Counted from the first letter of the stretch, positions 1-5,723 are shown. The stretch: 5,723 nucleotides of DNA from an uncultured Alphaproteobacteria bacterium (GCA_944391545.1 CALXTZ010000086.1:1-5723); one strand, 5' to 3'. Translations and numbers: made by a program. The notes: generated from the sequence alone by a model not told the origin.

Positions 1-52
1 GGTATGTCTACATCTACCTGCTTACGCAGGTAGTGTTACGTTCGAACCATAA
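1..52 (+). other. Possible 3' end of a convergent plus-strand gene or structured RNA
   Basis: This edge fragment sits directly upstream of a terminator that also works on the plus strand, so something transcribed rightward probably ends here. One reading frame (from base 2) stays open and stops at TAA 50-52, just before the terminator hairpin, giving a tail ending ...AYAGSVTFEP. The same bases also form a strong hairpin: CTACCTGC (14-21) pairs with GCAGGTAG (26-33) around a TTAC loop. They also contain GTTCGAACC (40-48), which matches the T-loop consensus of tRNAs; the flanking TTACG/CATAA stem has one mismatch. No acceptor stem or CCA follows, so an intact tRNA is unlikely. Protein tail and RNA end are both possible. 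Confidence 0.25.
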
Positions 53-82
53 AAAAAGAGGCTTTTTAAGAGCCTCTTTTTT
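51..82. terminator. Bidirectional rho-independent terminator
   Basis: GAGGCT (58-63) pairs with AGCCTC (71-76). The stem is flanked by a run of A on the left and a run of T on the right, so each strand reads as a GC-rich hairpin followed by at least six U. On the minus strand it lies 14 bases past the stop of the 104-residue gene and ends that transcript. On the plus strand it would end whatever enters from the left edge. Confidence 0.9.
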
Positions 83-96
83 AAACCGATCTATTT

Positions 97-411
97 CTAG
101 TCTTTAACGGTTGGAATACGCGGCACCTTTTGAAGAGGAACCATATATTCCCGAACAATGGCTTCGTCCCGAACTTCGACAAACAACACTTTATCAACCT
201 GCATAATCGCCGCAGCCACATCCGGCATAATCTGATCAAAAACAATCGTCTGATCTTCATTGCGGTAAAACAGGATTTTATCTTGCCCGTCATACAACAT
301 TCGCGGTGTTTCAACGCCACCCATCCGAGCACGCAAAGCAATTAGAATTTCATTCTCTTCATTCTGAAGGATGTCATATTCATCGTTTGGTTCAATAATT
401 ACTTCTGCCAT
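97..411 (-). CDS. Conserved-looking 104-residue acidic protein of unknown function
   Basis: I do not recognise the family. The product is acidic, with no signal peptide, transmembrane segment or cysteine, so it is probably cytoplasmic. Its first 25 residues are rich in Glu, Asp and Asn. After that come short alternating hydrophobic stretches (KILFYR 45-50, TIVFDQIM 55-62, KVLFVEV 74-80, IVREYMVPL 85-93), which suggest a small alpha/beta or beta-rich fold. It ends in a Pro/Lys-containing tail. The start is well supported: a TAA stop is the codon immediately before the ATG, and AAAGG lies about 11 bases upstream. It is the last gene before the bidirectional terminator. It may be read from its own promoter (448-476) or by read-through from the small gene and GNAT gene upstream. 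The gene call is confident; the function is unknown. Confidence 0.8.
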   Translation of the reverse strand: MAEVIIEPNDEYDILQNEENEILIALRARMGGVETPRMLYDGQDKILFYRNEDQTIVFDQIMPDVAAAIMQVDKVLFVEVRDEAIVREYMVPLQKVPRIPTVKD

Positions 412-447
412 TTAACGTTTACCTTTATAAAAAACACCAAAACTATT

Positions 448-476
448 GTTATAAGGTAACCTATTTTTTTTCAAAA
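448..476 (-). promoter_or_regulatory. Candidate sigma70-like promoter for the 104-residue gene
   Basis: On the minus strand TTTTGA (471-476) and TATAAC (448-453) are separated by exactly 17 bases, in an AT-rich stretch with a long A-run in the spacer. Transcription would begin about 30 bases before the ATG. The -10 is good and the -35 is poor. Short dyads (GTTA...TAAC, 448-460) overlap the -10 but are weak. The rest of the gap 412-533 holds nothing else I can identify beyond a 5-bp stem (503-517) without a U-run. Confidence 0.4.
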
Positions 477-533
477 CAAAAGAAAAAATTCATTTTTTTT
501 ATGACAAAAACGTTGTCTAATCCGCAAAAACAC

Positions 534-698
534 CTATTCGCGCACTTTTTCGACAGCCGTATTCGAAAATGATTTTCCTTTGGTAAAAACAGCATGCGAT
601 GAAACAGGCTGAACACAGCTTCTCATTAAAAAATAAGAAAGCGTTACATAAAGGGCTATCTCCGCCCACGTCAGGGTTTTCATCGACATATTTTCCAT
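534..698 (-). CDS. Putative 54-residue single-span membrane protein
   Basis: This short reading frame begins MENMSMKTLTWAEIALYVTL and ends NTAVEKVRE. Residues 8-27 form one hydrophobic segment (AEIALYVTLSYFLM), preceded by a Lys and followed by Arg-Ser-Cys and a polar, basic tail, consistent with a small membrane protein. Cys28 after MRS is a poor match to a lipobox because of the Arg, so a lipoprotein is unlikely. GTGAG lies about 10 bases before the first ATG; ATGs at codons 4 and 6 are alternative starts. It begins 49 bases after the GNAT stop with no terminator between, so co-transcription with that gene is likely. A longer overlapping frame (517-711, 64 residues) has less protein-like composition and no comparable membrane segment. 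The family is unrecognised and expression unproven. Confidence 0.5.
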   Translation of the reverse strand: MENMSMKTLTWAEIALYVTLSYFLMRSCVQPVSSHAVFTKGKSFSNTAVEKVRE

Positions 699-747
699 AG
701 ATCAAACTCACTTTCTTTAAAAGAAATAGATAAAAAATCGGCTTTTG

Positions 748-1374
748 TCAATCTGAAGCATAAATTTTCTGTTCCTGCTCGGCCAACCAATCCGAACGCA
801 GTTTAGAATAAATTTTCGCATCTCGGTAATCATTGAAATAATCCATGAACCAACTTTTCCGTTCGACGCCTTCCAAAATAAATCCGGCTTTTTCCGCAAC
901 ATGCGCAGAAGCCGCATTGGCACTGTCACAAGCGATAATAAGCCGGTTAAAATACCCGCCGAAAAAGGCATTCTCAATGATATGAACCGCTTCGACCATG
1001 TATCCGTGCCCGGTATATAAACTGTCCAGCCAATAAGCAACCTCGCCGCAGGCATCATGAAAATTTAACCGCTCGACACAAATACAGCCGATAAATGTTT
1101 CCGGCCGATGACCGTCTGCCTTTAAAAAAATCCCATACTCGGCGGTTTCTTCATTTTCCCAACGCGCCTGGCTTTTTTCCAAAAATTCATAGACATCTTG
1201 AACGCCGCGGATCTCTTTGACCCAAGTCAACCACGGCATCAATAATAACTTATTGCGCTCAATCGCTTCAAAAACCGTTTGCGCATGCTGCTGTGTCACA
1301 GGATGCTTGCGCAAAATCAGCCGGCTGGTCCGACTGTCCCCGTAAAGGGTTTCAAAAGAGGGTGTTAAAAACAT
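748..1374 (-). CDS. GNAT family N-acetyltransferase, RimJ/RimL type
   Basis: This is predicted to transfer an acetyl group from acetyl-CoA to an amine. Relatives acetylate the N-termini of ribosomal proteins (RimJ, RimL) or other amines, but the substrate here cannot be read from the sequence. At 208 residues it is somewhat longer than typical members (about 180-190). The opening strand TSRLILRKHPV (16-26) is the usual RLxLR start, followed by ERNKLLLMPWLTWV (39-52), a RimL-like hallmark. GEVAYWLDSLYTGHGYMVEA (110-129) carries the acetyl-CoA pyrophosphate loop, in the form YxGxGY. RLIIACDSANAASAHVAEKAGF (144-165) is the late GNAT segment with the S...VAEKxGF signature. A TAA lies in frame four codons upstream of the ATG, so this is the earliest possible ATG. 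The ribosome binding site (AAGAAAG) is weak. The gene sits behind its own strong promoter and a leader of about 170 bases. Confidence 0.9.
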   Translation of the reverse strand: MFLTPSFETLYGDSRTSRLILRKHPVTQQHAQTVFEAIERNKLLLMPWLTWVKEIRGVQDVYEFLEKSQARWENEETAEYGIFLKADGHRPETFIGCICVERLNFHDACGEVAYWLDSLYTGHGYMVEAVHIIENAFFGGYFNRLIIACDSANAASAHVAEKAGFILEGVERKSWFMDYFNDYRDAKIYSKLRSDWLAEQEQKIYASD

Positions 1375-1484
1375 TGTTCTTTCTTTTTATTGTGAAACAA
1401 AATCAGACTCTTCGTCTTTTCTTTCGCGAGAACCTTTACAAATGAAAAGCTTTTTTCCCGCATAAACAAACCTGCGTGTAAAAA

Positions 1485-1529
1485 CTACATGCCGGCTCCT
1501 GTTTCAAAAAAGAAATGATAAATAGACAT
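1485..1529 (-). CDS. Possible 14-residue leader peptide upstream of the GNAT gene
   Basis: The reading frame is MSIYHFFFETGAGM followed by TAG. GAGG (1535-1538) lies five bases before the ATG, a stronger ribosome binding site than that of the acetyltransferase itself. The predicted transcription start (near 1544) would leave a 5' leader of only about 15 bases. A weak stem (GC-mismatch-TGTA / TACA-mismatch-GC, loop GTTTT) begins at its last codons, around 1474-1492. The Phe triplet recalls attenuator leaders, but no clear terminator or antiterminator pair is visible before the GNAT gene. It may be a true regulatory ORF, or chance in a short frame. Confidence 0.35.
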   Translation of the reverse strand: MSIYHFFFETGAGM

Positions 1530-1550
1530 TTTTTCCTCGTCTGGTAAAAG

Positions 1551-1579
1551 AGTATATCAGAAAAGAGGAAACTTGTCAA
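1551..1579 (-). promoter_or_regulatory. Near-consensus sigma70 promoter for the leader-GNAT unit
   Basis: On the minus strand a perfect TTGACA (-35, 1574-1579) and TATACT (-10, 1551-1556) are separated by the optimal 17 bases. It begins only a few bases past the secF terminator, so the GNAT unit is transcribed independently of the Sec operon. Predicted initiation is near 1543-1545, giving an untranslated leader of about 170 bases before the acetyltransferase ATG. Confidence 0.8.
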
Positions 1580-1585
1580 ATTCAT

Positions 1586-1612
1586 AAAAAAGGCGCTGAT
1601 ATCAGCGCCTTT
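1586..1612 (-). terminator. Rho-independent terminator of the yajC-secD-secF operon
   Basis: Bases 1589-1612 are a perfect 24-base palindrome whose arms read AAAGGCGCTGAT and ATCAGCGCCTTT. On the minus strand this gives a GGCGCTGA/TCAGCGCC stem and then six U. It starts four bases after the secF stop codon. On the plus strand the following T-rich stretch is interrupted, so termination in that direction would be weaker. Confidence 0.92.
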
Positions 1613-1615
1613 ATC

Positions 1616-2596
1616 TTATTTTTTAAGCGGTAACTTTTTCGCTTGCATTTCAAACTTCGCCGCCTCGGCATAAGGCCCGCTTTCACCAGCCTTCGCCCCC
1701 ACATTGCGAATATCGAAAAACTGCAATAACGGAACGGCAATGTACAACGAAGAGTACGTCCCGACGATAATCCCGAACAAAAGACAAATCGAAAATCCGG
1801 ACAATGTCGGCCCGCCCATCATCAACAGGATAATCAATACCAACATCGTCGTGATGGACGTCAAAATCGTCCGAGACAGCGTTTCGTTCATGCTTTTATC
1901 CAACAATTCGGGAATCGGCATTTTACGATATAATTTTAAATTTTCGCGCACACGGTCAAAGTTCACGACTTTATCGTTGGTTGTATAACCGGCCAAAGAC
2001 AAAAGCCCCGCAATCACCGTCATATTGAAATCCAATCCGAAAACGGAAAACAACCCGACCGTTAAAATCAGGTCATGCGCTAACGCAATCAAACACGCCA
2101 AAGCAAACTGCCATTCAAACCGAAACCAAATGTAAATCGAAATGGCTAACAACGCACAGATGGAAGCTAAAATACTTTTTCTGAACAATTCGGCACCGAC
2201 TTTCGGTCCTACGACTTCAATTCGGCGATATTCCATATTCGGCCCCAACGTTTCTTTTAATTGATTGACGATTTTGTTTTGCGCTTGTTCATCGGCCGTA
2301 TCGACCAACACATGCAACATCATTTCCGTCCCGGCCGTTCCCAAAGATTGCAAATTGACTTCATCGAAATTCAATTGCTCGATTTTAGACCGCATGTCCG
2401 CCATATCAATGACTTCGGACGATTCGACTTCGATCAAAATACCGCCTCTGAAATCGATGCCGTAATTCAAGCCCTTCATCGCCAAAGAACCGACAGAAAC
2501 TGCGATTAAAATCAAGGATGCGATAAAAGCATACTTGCTTTGCGCAATAAAGTGTATCATTTTGGAAGGTTCCATTAATTTTACAAGATTTATCAT
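1616..2596 (-). CDS. secF: Protein translocase subunit SecF
   Basis: SecF pairs with SecD in the inner membrane as an RND-like accessory to SecYEG, using proton flow to drive late steps of protein export. Its 326 residues are close to the usual length. A first membrane span (about 23-43) leads into GLNYGIDFRGG (42-52), the family's first conserved motif, and the periplasmic P1 domain (to about 135). A block of five spans follows from about 138 to 292. The conserved TM4 motif reads AGYTTNDKVVNFDRVREN (202-219), in which Asp208 corresponds to the residue tied to proton conduction in SecF. NETLSRTILTS (237-247) and GGPTLSGFS (261-269) are also typical. Compared with the common NDTVVVFDR or NDSIVVSDR forms, Lys209 and Asn212 stand out. 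It starts 11 bases after the secD stop, with AGGA 9 bases before the ATG. Confidence 0.97.
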   Translation of the reverse strand: MINLVKLMEPSKMIHFIAQSKYAFIASLILIAVSVGSLAMKGLNYGIDFRGGILIEVESSEVIDMADMRSKIEQLNFDEVNLQSLGTAGTEMMLHVLVDTADEQAQNKIVNQLKETLGPNMEYRRIEVVGPKVGAELFRKSILASICALLAISIYIWFRFEWQFALACLIALAHDLILTVGLFSVFGLDFNMTVIAGLLSLAGYTTNDKVVNFDRVRENLKLYRKMPIPELLDKSMNETLSRTILTSITTMLVLIILLMMGGPTLSGFSICLLFGIIVGTYSSLYIAVPLLQFFDIRNVGAKAGESGPYAEAAKFEMQAKKLPLKK

Positions 2597-2607
2597 TTTT
2601 CACCGTC

Positions 2608-4167
2608 CTATATTTGAATGGATTTTGGTTTTCTGATGGTATACCAAATCATAATCAGGAATTTAGTAATCATCACCGCCGTAAACAAAGAGGTCACAAC
2701 ACCGATGCCGAGCGTCACGCTGAAACCTTTAACGGGACCGGATCCCATAAAGAACAACACAATCGCCGCAAACAATGTAGTAATTTGAGCATCGAAAATC
2801 GCCGAAAATGAATTTTCGAATCCGGCATTGATAATTTGCAATGGAGACCGGCCTAATTTAGCTTCATCACGCATCCGGGCGTAAATCAACACGTTGCTGT
2901 CCACGGCCATACCGATTGTCAAAGCAATACCGGCCAATCCCGGCAAAGTCAAAGTCGCATTCAACGCGCTTAACAAAGCCACCAGCAACAAAACGTTAAC
3001 AACCAAAGCCATATTGGCAAACATACCAAACCGTCCATAGACAGCAAACATAAAGACGAATACCAAAACAGACCCAATGACACAAGCCATCGCCCCGGCA
3101 TGAATGGAATCTGTTCCGAGACCAGCCCCGACAACCCGTTCTTCAATGACTTCCAACGGTGCCGGCAAAGCCCCCGCACGCAACATCATTGCCAAGTTTC
3201 CGGCCGATTCAAGCGTAAAGTTACCTGTAATCACGCCCTCTCCGCCCGTAATCGGACCGTTAATGACCGGAGCAGAAATAATTTCATCATCCAACACAAT
3301 GGCTAACCGACGATTAACGTTTTCACGCGTCGCTTTGGCAAACGCTTTGGCGCCCGAACCGTCAAACGAAAATTTAACAACCGGTTCCCCGCGTTCACCA
3401 TATCCGACGGAAGCATCCGTCAAATTACCGCCGCCGACAACGACTGCTCGTTTCAAAACCAGATATTCATCTCCGGTCATTAACATGGAATCGGCCGGGA
3501 TTTTACCGCGTTGCGCATCTTGGATTGTTGTTTCTTCGTCCACCAAATGGAAAGTCATCTTTGCGGTTTTACCCAACAAAGCCTTCACTTCCGCCGGGTT
3601 TTGGACACCCGGCAATTGTAAAACGATTCGATCGGAACCTTGCCGTTGAATAGAGGGTTCTTTCGTTCCCAGCTCATCAATCCGGCGACGCACAATTTCA
3701 ATTGATTGTTCCACAGCTTTGGCTTTCAGCGCCGTCAAAGCCGCATCCGTGTACGTCACGCGCAATTCATTGCCGTCCATCGCTACATCGTACGTATTTT
3801 TTTCTTGATCTTGGATTAATGTTTTGGCCGCATACAAATCGGACGAATCCAAAATTTTGACTTTCATAACACCATCTTGCACAGCCAAACCAGCGAACTT
3901 AATTCGTTTTTCACGCAACCCCGTTCGTGTCGCATCCATCAGCCCGGCCAATCGTTCATTGACTAAATCGTTAACTTGCACTTCCAACAACAAACTGGAT
4001 CCGCCCTGCAAATCCAACCCGAGCGTCATCGGATGCCACCATTCCTGAACCGATTTCGGTACCTTTTCATAAACGGATTTGGGCAAAAAATTCGGGATGC
4101 TAAAAATAAGACCAAAGACAGAAATAACAATAACTGTCCAAGCACGCCATTTCGGATAACCAAACAT
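2608..4167 (-). CDS. secD: Protein translocase subunit SecD
   Basis: SecD is the larger half of the SecDF accessory complex; its periplasmic head is thought to bind emerging substrates while its membrane part conducts protons. At 519 residues it is a normal length for a short-headed SecD. A first span (9-28) is followed by GLDLQGG (50-56), the family signature. The large periplasmic region includes VRRRIDELGTKEP (159-171) and IVLQLPG (181-187). Then LPAPLEVIEERVVGAGLG (334-351) leads into five further spans. TM4 carries GMAVDSNVLIYARMR (419-433), with Asp423 the expected proton-relay residue, and the late motifs DAQITT (459-464) and GPVKGFSVTLGIG (477-489) are intact. Its ribosome binding site AAGGAA overlaps the last codons of yajC, which suggests translational coupling. 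Confidence 0.98.
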   Translation of the reverse strand: MFGYPKWRAWTVIVISVFGLIFSIPNFLPKSVYEKVPKSVQEWWHPMTLGLDLQGGSSLLLEVQVNDLVNERLAGLMDATRTGLREKRIKFAGLAVQDGVMKVKILDSSDLYAAKTLIQDQEKNTYDVAMDGNELRVTYTDAALTALKAKAVEQSIEIVRRRIDELGTKEPSIQRQGSDRIVLQLPGVQNPAEVKALLGKTAKMTFHLVDEETTIQDAQRGKIPADSMLMTGDEYLVLKRAVVVGGGNLTDASVGYGERGEPVVKFSFDGSGAKAFAKATRENVNRRLAIVLDDEIISAPVINGPITGGEGVITGNFTLESAGNLAMMLRAGALPAPLEVIEERVVGAGLGTDSIHAGAMACVIGSVLVFVFMFAVYGRFGMFANMALVVNVLLLVALLSALNATLTLPGLAGIALTIGMAVDSNVLIYARMRDEAKLGRSPLQIINAGFENSFSAIFDAQITTLFAAIVLFFMGSGPVKGFSVTLGIGVVTSLFTAVMITKFLIMIWYTIRKPKSIQI

Positions 4168-4170
4168 TTT

Positions 4171-4542
4171 TTATTCCTTTTCTGATTTGCGTTTTGACGA
4201 CTCTTCAATCACGTCCATTTCACAAATCACTTGCGAAATATAAGGACGCAGCACTTTAACCTGAACGCCGGTTGAAACTTCAACCAACACTTCCTGTTCA
4301 TTTAAAACCTGTACAACTTTACCGACAACACCGCCGACGACCACCTGCGTGCCTTTTTGAATCGCATTCAACATTTTTTCATGCGCCTTGGCCCGTTTTT
4401 GTTGCGGCCGAATCAAGAACAAATAAAAAATAATGAAAATTAACGCCAGCTGAACAAATGTCCGCATGCCGGAAAAAGACCCGACAGCTTCCTGCGCTGC
4501 CGGTTGTGTCGCTGCTTGAGCCATAGCAGATGTTATCAACAT
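4171..4542 (-). CDS. yajC: Sec translocon accessory protein YajC
   Basis: YajC is a small inner-membrane protein that copurifies with SecDF and SecYEG; its exact role is not settled. The 123-residue product has a short N-terminal segment rich in Ala and Gln, one membrane span (about 28-45, QLALIFIIFYLFLI) running straight into the diagnostic RPQQKR (45-50), then KGTQVVVGGVVGKVVQVL (63-80), the conserved cytoplasmic beta domain. The C-terminal tail is highly charged (EESSKRKSEKE). The start is supported by GAGG five bases before the ATG and an in-frame TAA four codons upstream. A start at Met7 is possible but lacks this binding site. It is first in the operon, 3 bases ahead of secD. Confidence 0.97.
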   Translation of the reverse strand: MLITSAMAQAATQPAAQEAVGSFSGMRTFVQLALIFIIFYLFLIRPQQKRAKAHEKMLNAIQKGTQVVVGGVVGKVVQVLNEQEVLVEVSTGVQVKVLRPYISQVICEMDVIEESSKRKSEKE

Positions 4543-4577
4543 AAAAACCTCTTAATACTTTATTAACAAATAAGCAC

Positions 4578-4606
4578 ACTATAACCGCATTTCGCAAAAA
4601 TGCAAA
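4578..4606 (-). promoter_or_regulatory. Sigma70-like promoter of yajC-secD-secF with an internal inverted repeat
   Basis: On the minus strand TTTGCA (4601-4606) and TATAGT (4578-4583) are 17 bases apart, placing transcription start about 30 bases before the yajC ATG. Between and partly overlapping the hexamers, GCATTT (4587-4592) and AAATGC (4598-4603) form an inverted repeat around a 5-base loop. The dyad covers the spacer and half of the -35, where a repressor operator might lie. The rest of the gap 4543-4687 shows no clear terminator for the upstream Cys-rich gene, so read-through into yajC is possible. Confidence 0.6.
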
Positions 4607-4687
4607 GGTTTTTTGATAAAACTTAAACCGTTTATGTGTATTAACTTAAAATATTTTGTTTTTTATAATTTCGCAAGTGTACATTTT

Positions 4688-5723
4688 TTACCCGTATACG
4701 GAAGATTTTACTATACCAATATCGGAATTGATACAAGTTTCCTCGTCGACACCTTCAGGGCAGCATTTAATAATGTTAACCCCGCCACCTTGTCGATGTT
4801 GAGACCCACCGTAATACCCCGGAGGACAGCATACCGTACCATACCCGGCACTACAATGGCCTCCATGAGCCCATGTATAACTGACGACAATATCTGTTTC
4901 ATTTTCACAACACCCGTCAAAAGAAGAGGCTTTATGTCCGATCGGACAACATTTTCCGCCACCTTCTTCTTTCGTCGGATTTTCCGCACATCCCCCCATA
5001 TATGAATAATAAGTAGTTCCGGCCTCACAGCAAATTTCTGTTGCATTATATCCACCATAAGGAGCGACATCCTTAAAAACGGTTCCTCCTTTCGGGCAAC
5101 AATGCACATGATCCGGATAACCACCTTTATAAGGTGTTCCGTCGCAACACTTATATGAACCATCATAATGCCCAAATTGAGGTTCTAAAACTCCCACGAC
5201 TTCATATTTCCCCGTGTCACTATTCCACTCAACTTTTTCTGTCGGACAGCAAATTTGTTCGCTTGTTTGATTTTTATTAGAGTCCAACAGATAAACCAAT
5301 TTATTATGTTTTACCCCACTATAGTTATAAGGGTCTGAATTATCACTATTCCAACAGCATGCTTCTCCGCCATATCTATCGGAATAAACTTCTCCCTCAC
5401 AACAAGCGTAATACCCATATCCATCATACTCATATTGAAGATATTCTACACCCTTACAACACTGATATGTCGTTTCGTCAGGGGTTTTACTGGCACGAAT
5501 AATATTATCCGAACAACACTGAATGCCTGTATACGTTCCACCGTAATAAGCACCGGCCCCTTGCTCCTCACAACAATGATAGGTCCCTTCTTTGCCTTTA
5601 ACTTCAGAAACCGTCGTAAAACAACACTGCCCGGACGATCCATCCCAATATGCTTGAGGAATGGCCTCTCCCAAACAGTTCAAACAACACCCGTCTGCTT
5701 CCCCTGCAGGTTTTCCTTTTATA
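4688..5723 (-). CDS. Cys-Cys repeat protein, probably exported; N-terminus beyond the window
   Basis: I recognise no family. The frame is open to the window edge, so the real start is outside. A TTG at 5683 could be mistaken for the start, but 13 further codons upstream continue the same pattern, including another Cys-Cys. The visible 344 residues contain 34 cysteines, 30 of them in 15 adjacent pairs. Segments between pairs begin typically with EG, DG, PKG, PIG or PPG, often contain YGG, YKGG or YMGG, and frequently end with Tyr or a short aromatic/beta-like stretch before CC. It is also rich in Gly, Tyr, Asp and Glu, with no membrane span in this part. So many paired cysteines suggest a disulfide-stabilised protein outside the cytoplasm, though signal sequence and anchor would lie off-window. 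The CC pattern superficially recalls eukaryotic granulins but spacing is irregular, so homology is not claimed. It ends 145 bases before yajC. Confidence 0.85.
   Translation of the reverse strand, partial: IKGKPAGEADGCCLNCLGEAIPQAYWDGSSGQCCFTTVSEVKGKEGTYHCCEEQGAGAYYGGTYTGIQCCSDNIIRASKTPDETTYQCCKGVEYLQYEYDGYGYYACCEGEVYSDRYGGEACCWNSDNSDPYNYSGVKHNKLVYLLDSNKNQTSEQICCPTEKVEWNSDTGKYEVVGVLEPQFGHYDGSYKCCDGTPYKGGYPDHVHCCPKGGTVFKDVAPYGGYNATEICCEAGTTYYSYMGGCAENPTKEEGGGKCCPIGHKASSFDGCCENETDIVVSYTWAHGGHCSAGYGTVCCPPGYYGGSQHRQGGGVNIIKCCPEGVDEETCINSDIGIVKSSVYG
4760..5722 (-). repeat. Degenerate tandem repeat with Cys-Cys ending each module
   Basis: Cutting the protein after every CC gives modules of 21, 17, 19, 19, 19, 15, 36, 34, 16, 23, 27, 13, 27 and 22 residues, after a partial first one and before a 23-residue tail. 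A loose consensus is CC-x-x-G-x(2)-Y-x(n)-GG-x(3-8)-CC. The three consecutive 19-residue modules are the most regular. Extra single cysteines occur in the second, eleventh and thirteenth full or partial modules and the tail. The repeat is visible in the protein rather than as exact DNA duplication, implying old or fast-diverging units. Confidence 0.8.

Noticed and set aside
503..517. GACAA/TTGTC stem as a terminator for the small membrane protein gene
   Set aside because: The stem is only five AT-rich pairs, and on the minus strand it is followed by A residues, not a U-run.
517..711. 64-residue minus-strand frame
   Set aside because: Overlaps the 54-residue frame; its composition is less protein-like and it has no coherent membrane span, although neither frame has been proven expressed.
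717..1058. 113-residue minus-strand frame
   Set aside because: Off-frame within the GNAT gene, whose own frame carries the acetyl-CoA binding motifs.
3104..3649. 181-residue plus-strand frame
   Set aside because: Entirely antisense to secD, which has intact family motifs throughout.
4613..5005. 130-residue plus-strand frame
   Set aside because: Most of it is antisense to the Cys-rich gene, whose repeated CC pattern shows that the minus frame is the coding one; the product shows no recognisable motif.
4711..5175. 154-residue minus-strand frame
   Set aside because: Off-frame shadow of the Cys-rich gene; long only because repeated TGT/TGC codons avoid stops in the alternative frame.
4760..5722. 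Eukaryotic-type granulin domains
   Set aside because: CC pairs and phrases such as HCCPKG look similar, but the regular granulin spacing of CC pairs is absent and module lengths vary from 13 to 36.

Overview
The window looks like part of the chromosome of an AT-leaning, moderately low-GC Gram-negative bacterium. The clearest anchor is a standard yajC-secD-secF block, with separate SecD and SecF proteins and a proteobacterial YajC. Protein style suggests Alphaproteobacteria, possibly one of the small-genome, host-associated or gut lineages. That placement is inferred from the look of the proteins, not from any search. All confident genes lie on the minus strand, so the window reads from right to left.

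Right end (4688-5723): an open-ended gene, truncated at the window edge, encodes an extremely cysteine-rich protein. The visible part has 344 residues and 34 cysteines, 30 of them as 15 Cys-Cys pairs. These mark a degenerate tandem repeat in which a module of about 13-36 residues ends in CC and many modules carry a Tyr/Gly-Gly motif. I recognise no family. It is the most unusual item here.

Middle (1586-4606): a sigma70-like promoter (TTTGCA-17-TATAGT, with a 6-5-6 inverted repeat in its spacer) leads into yajC, secD and secF, packed with gaps of 3 and 11 bases. A perfect 24-base palindrome and a T-run then terminate the transcript. The products form the accessory SecDF-YajC complex, which uses the proton gradient to help pull exported proteins through SecYEG.

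Left half (51-1579): immediately past the secF terminator is a near-consensus promoter (TTGACA-17-TATACT). It opens a leader of about 170 bases containing a 14-codon ORF with a strong ribosome binding site. The leader precedes a RimJ/RimL-type GNAT acetyltransferase gene. Next come a short gene for a 54-residue putative single-span membrane protein (534-698) and a 104-residue acidic protein of unknown function (97-411), which may have its own weak promoter. A bidirectional terminator (51-82) closes this block. Bases 1-52 hold either the last codons of a convergent plus-strand gene or the 3' end of a structured RNA; the window is too short to decide.

Functionally, the Sec accessory operon and the adjacent disulfide-type protein both point to the cell envelope and secretion, but no direct link between them can be shown from this sequence.
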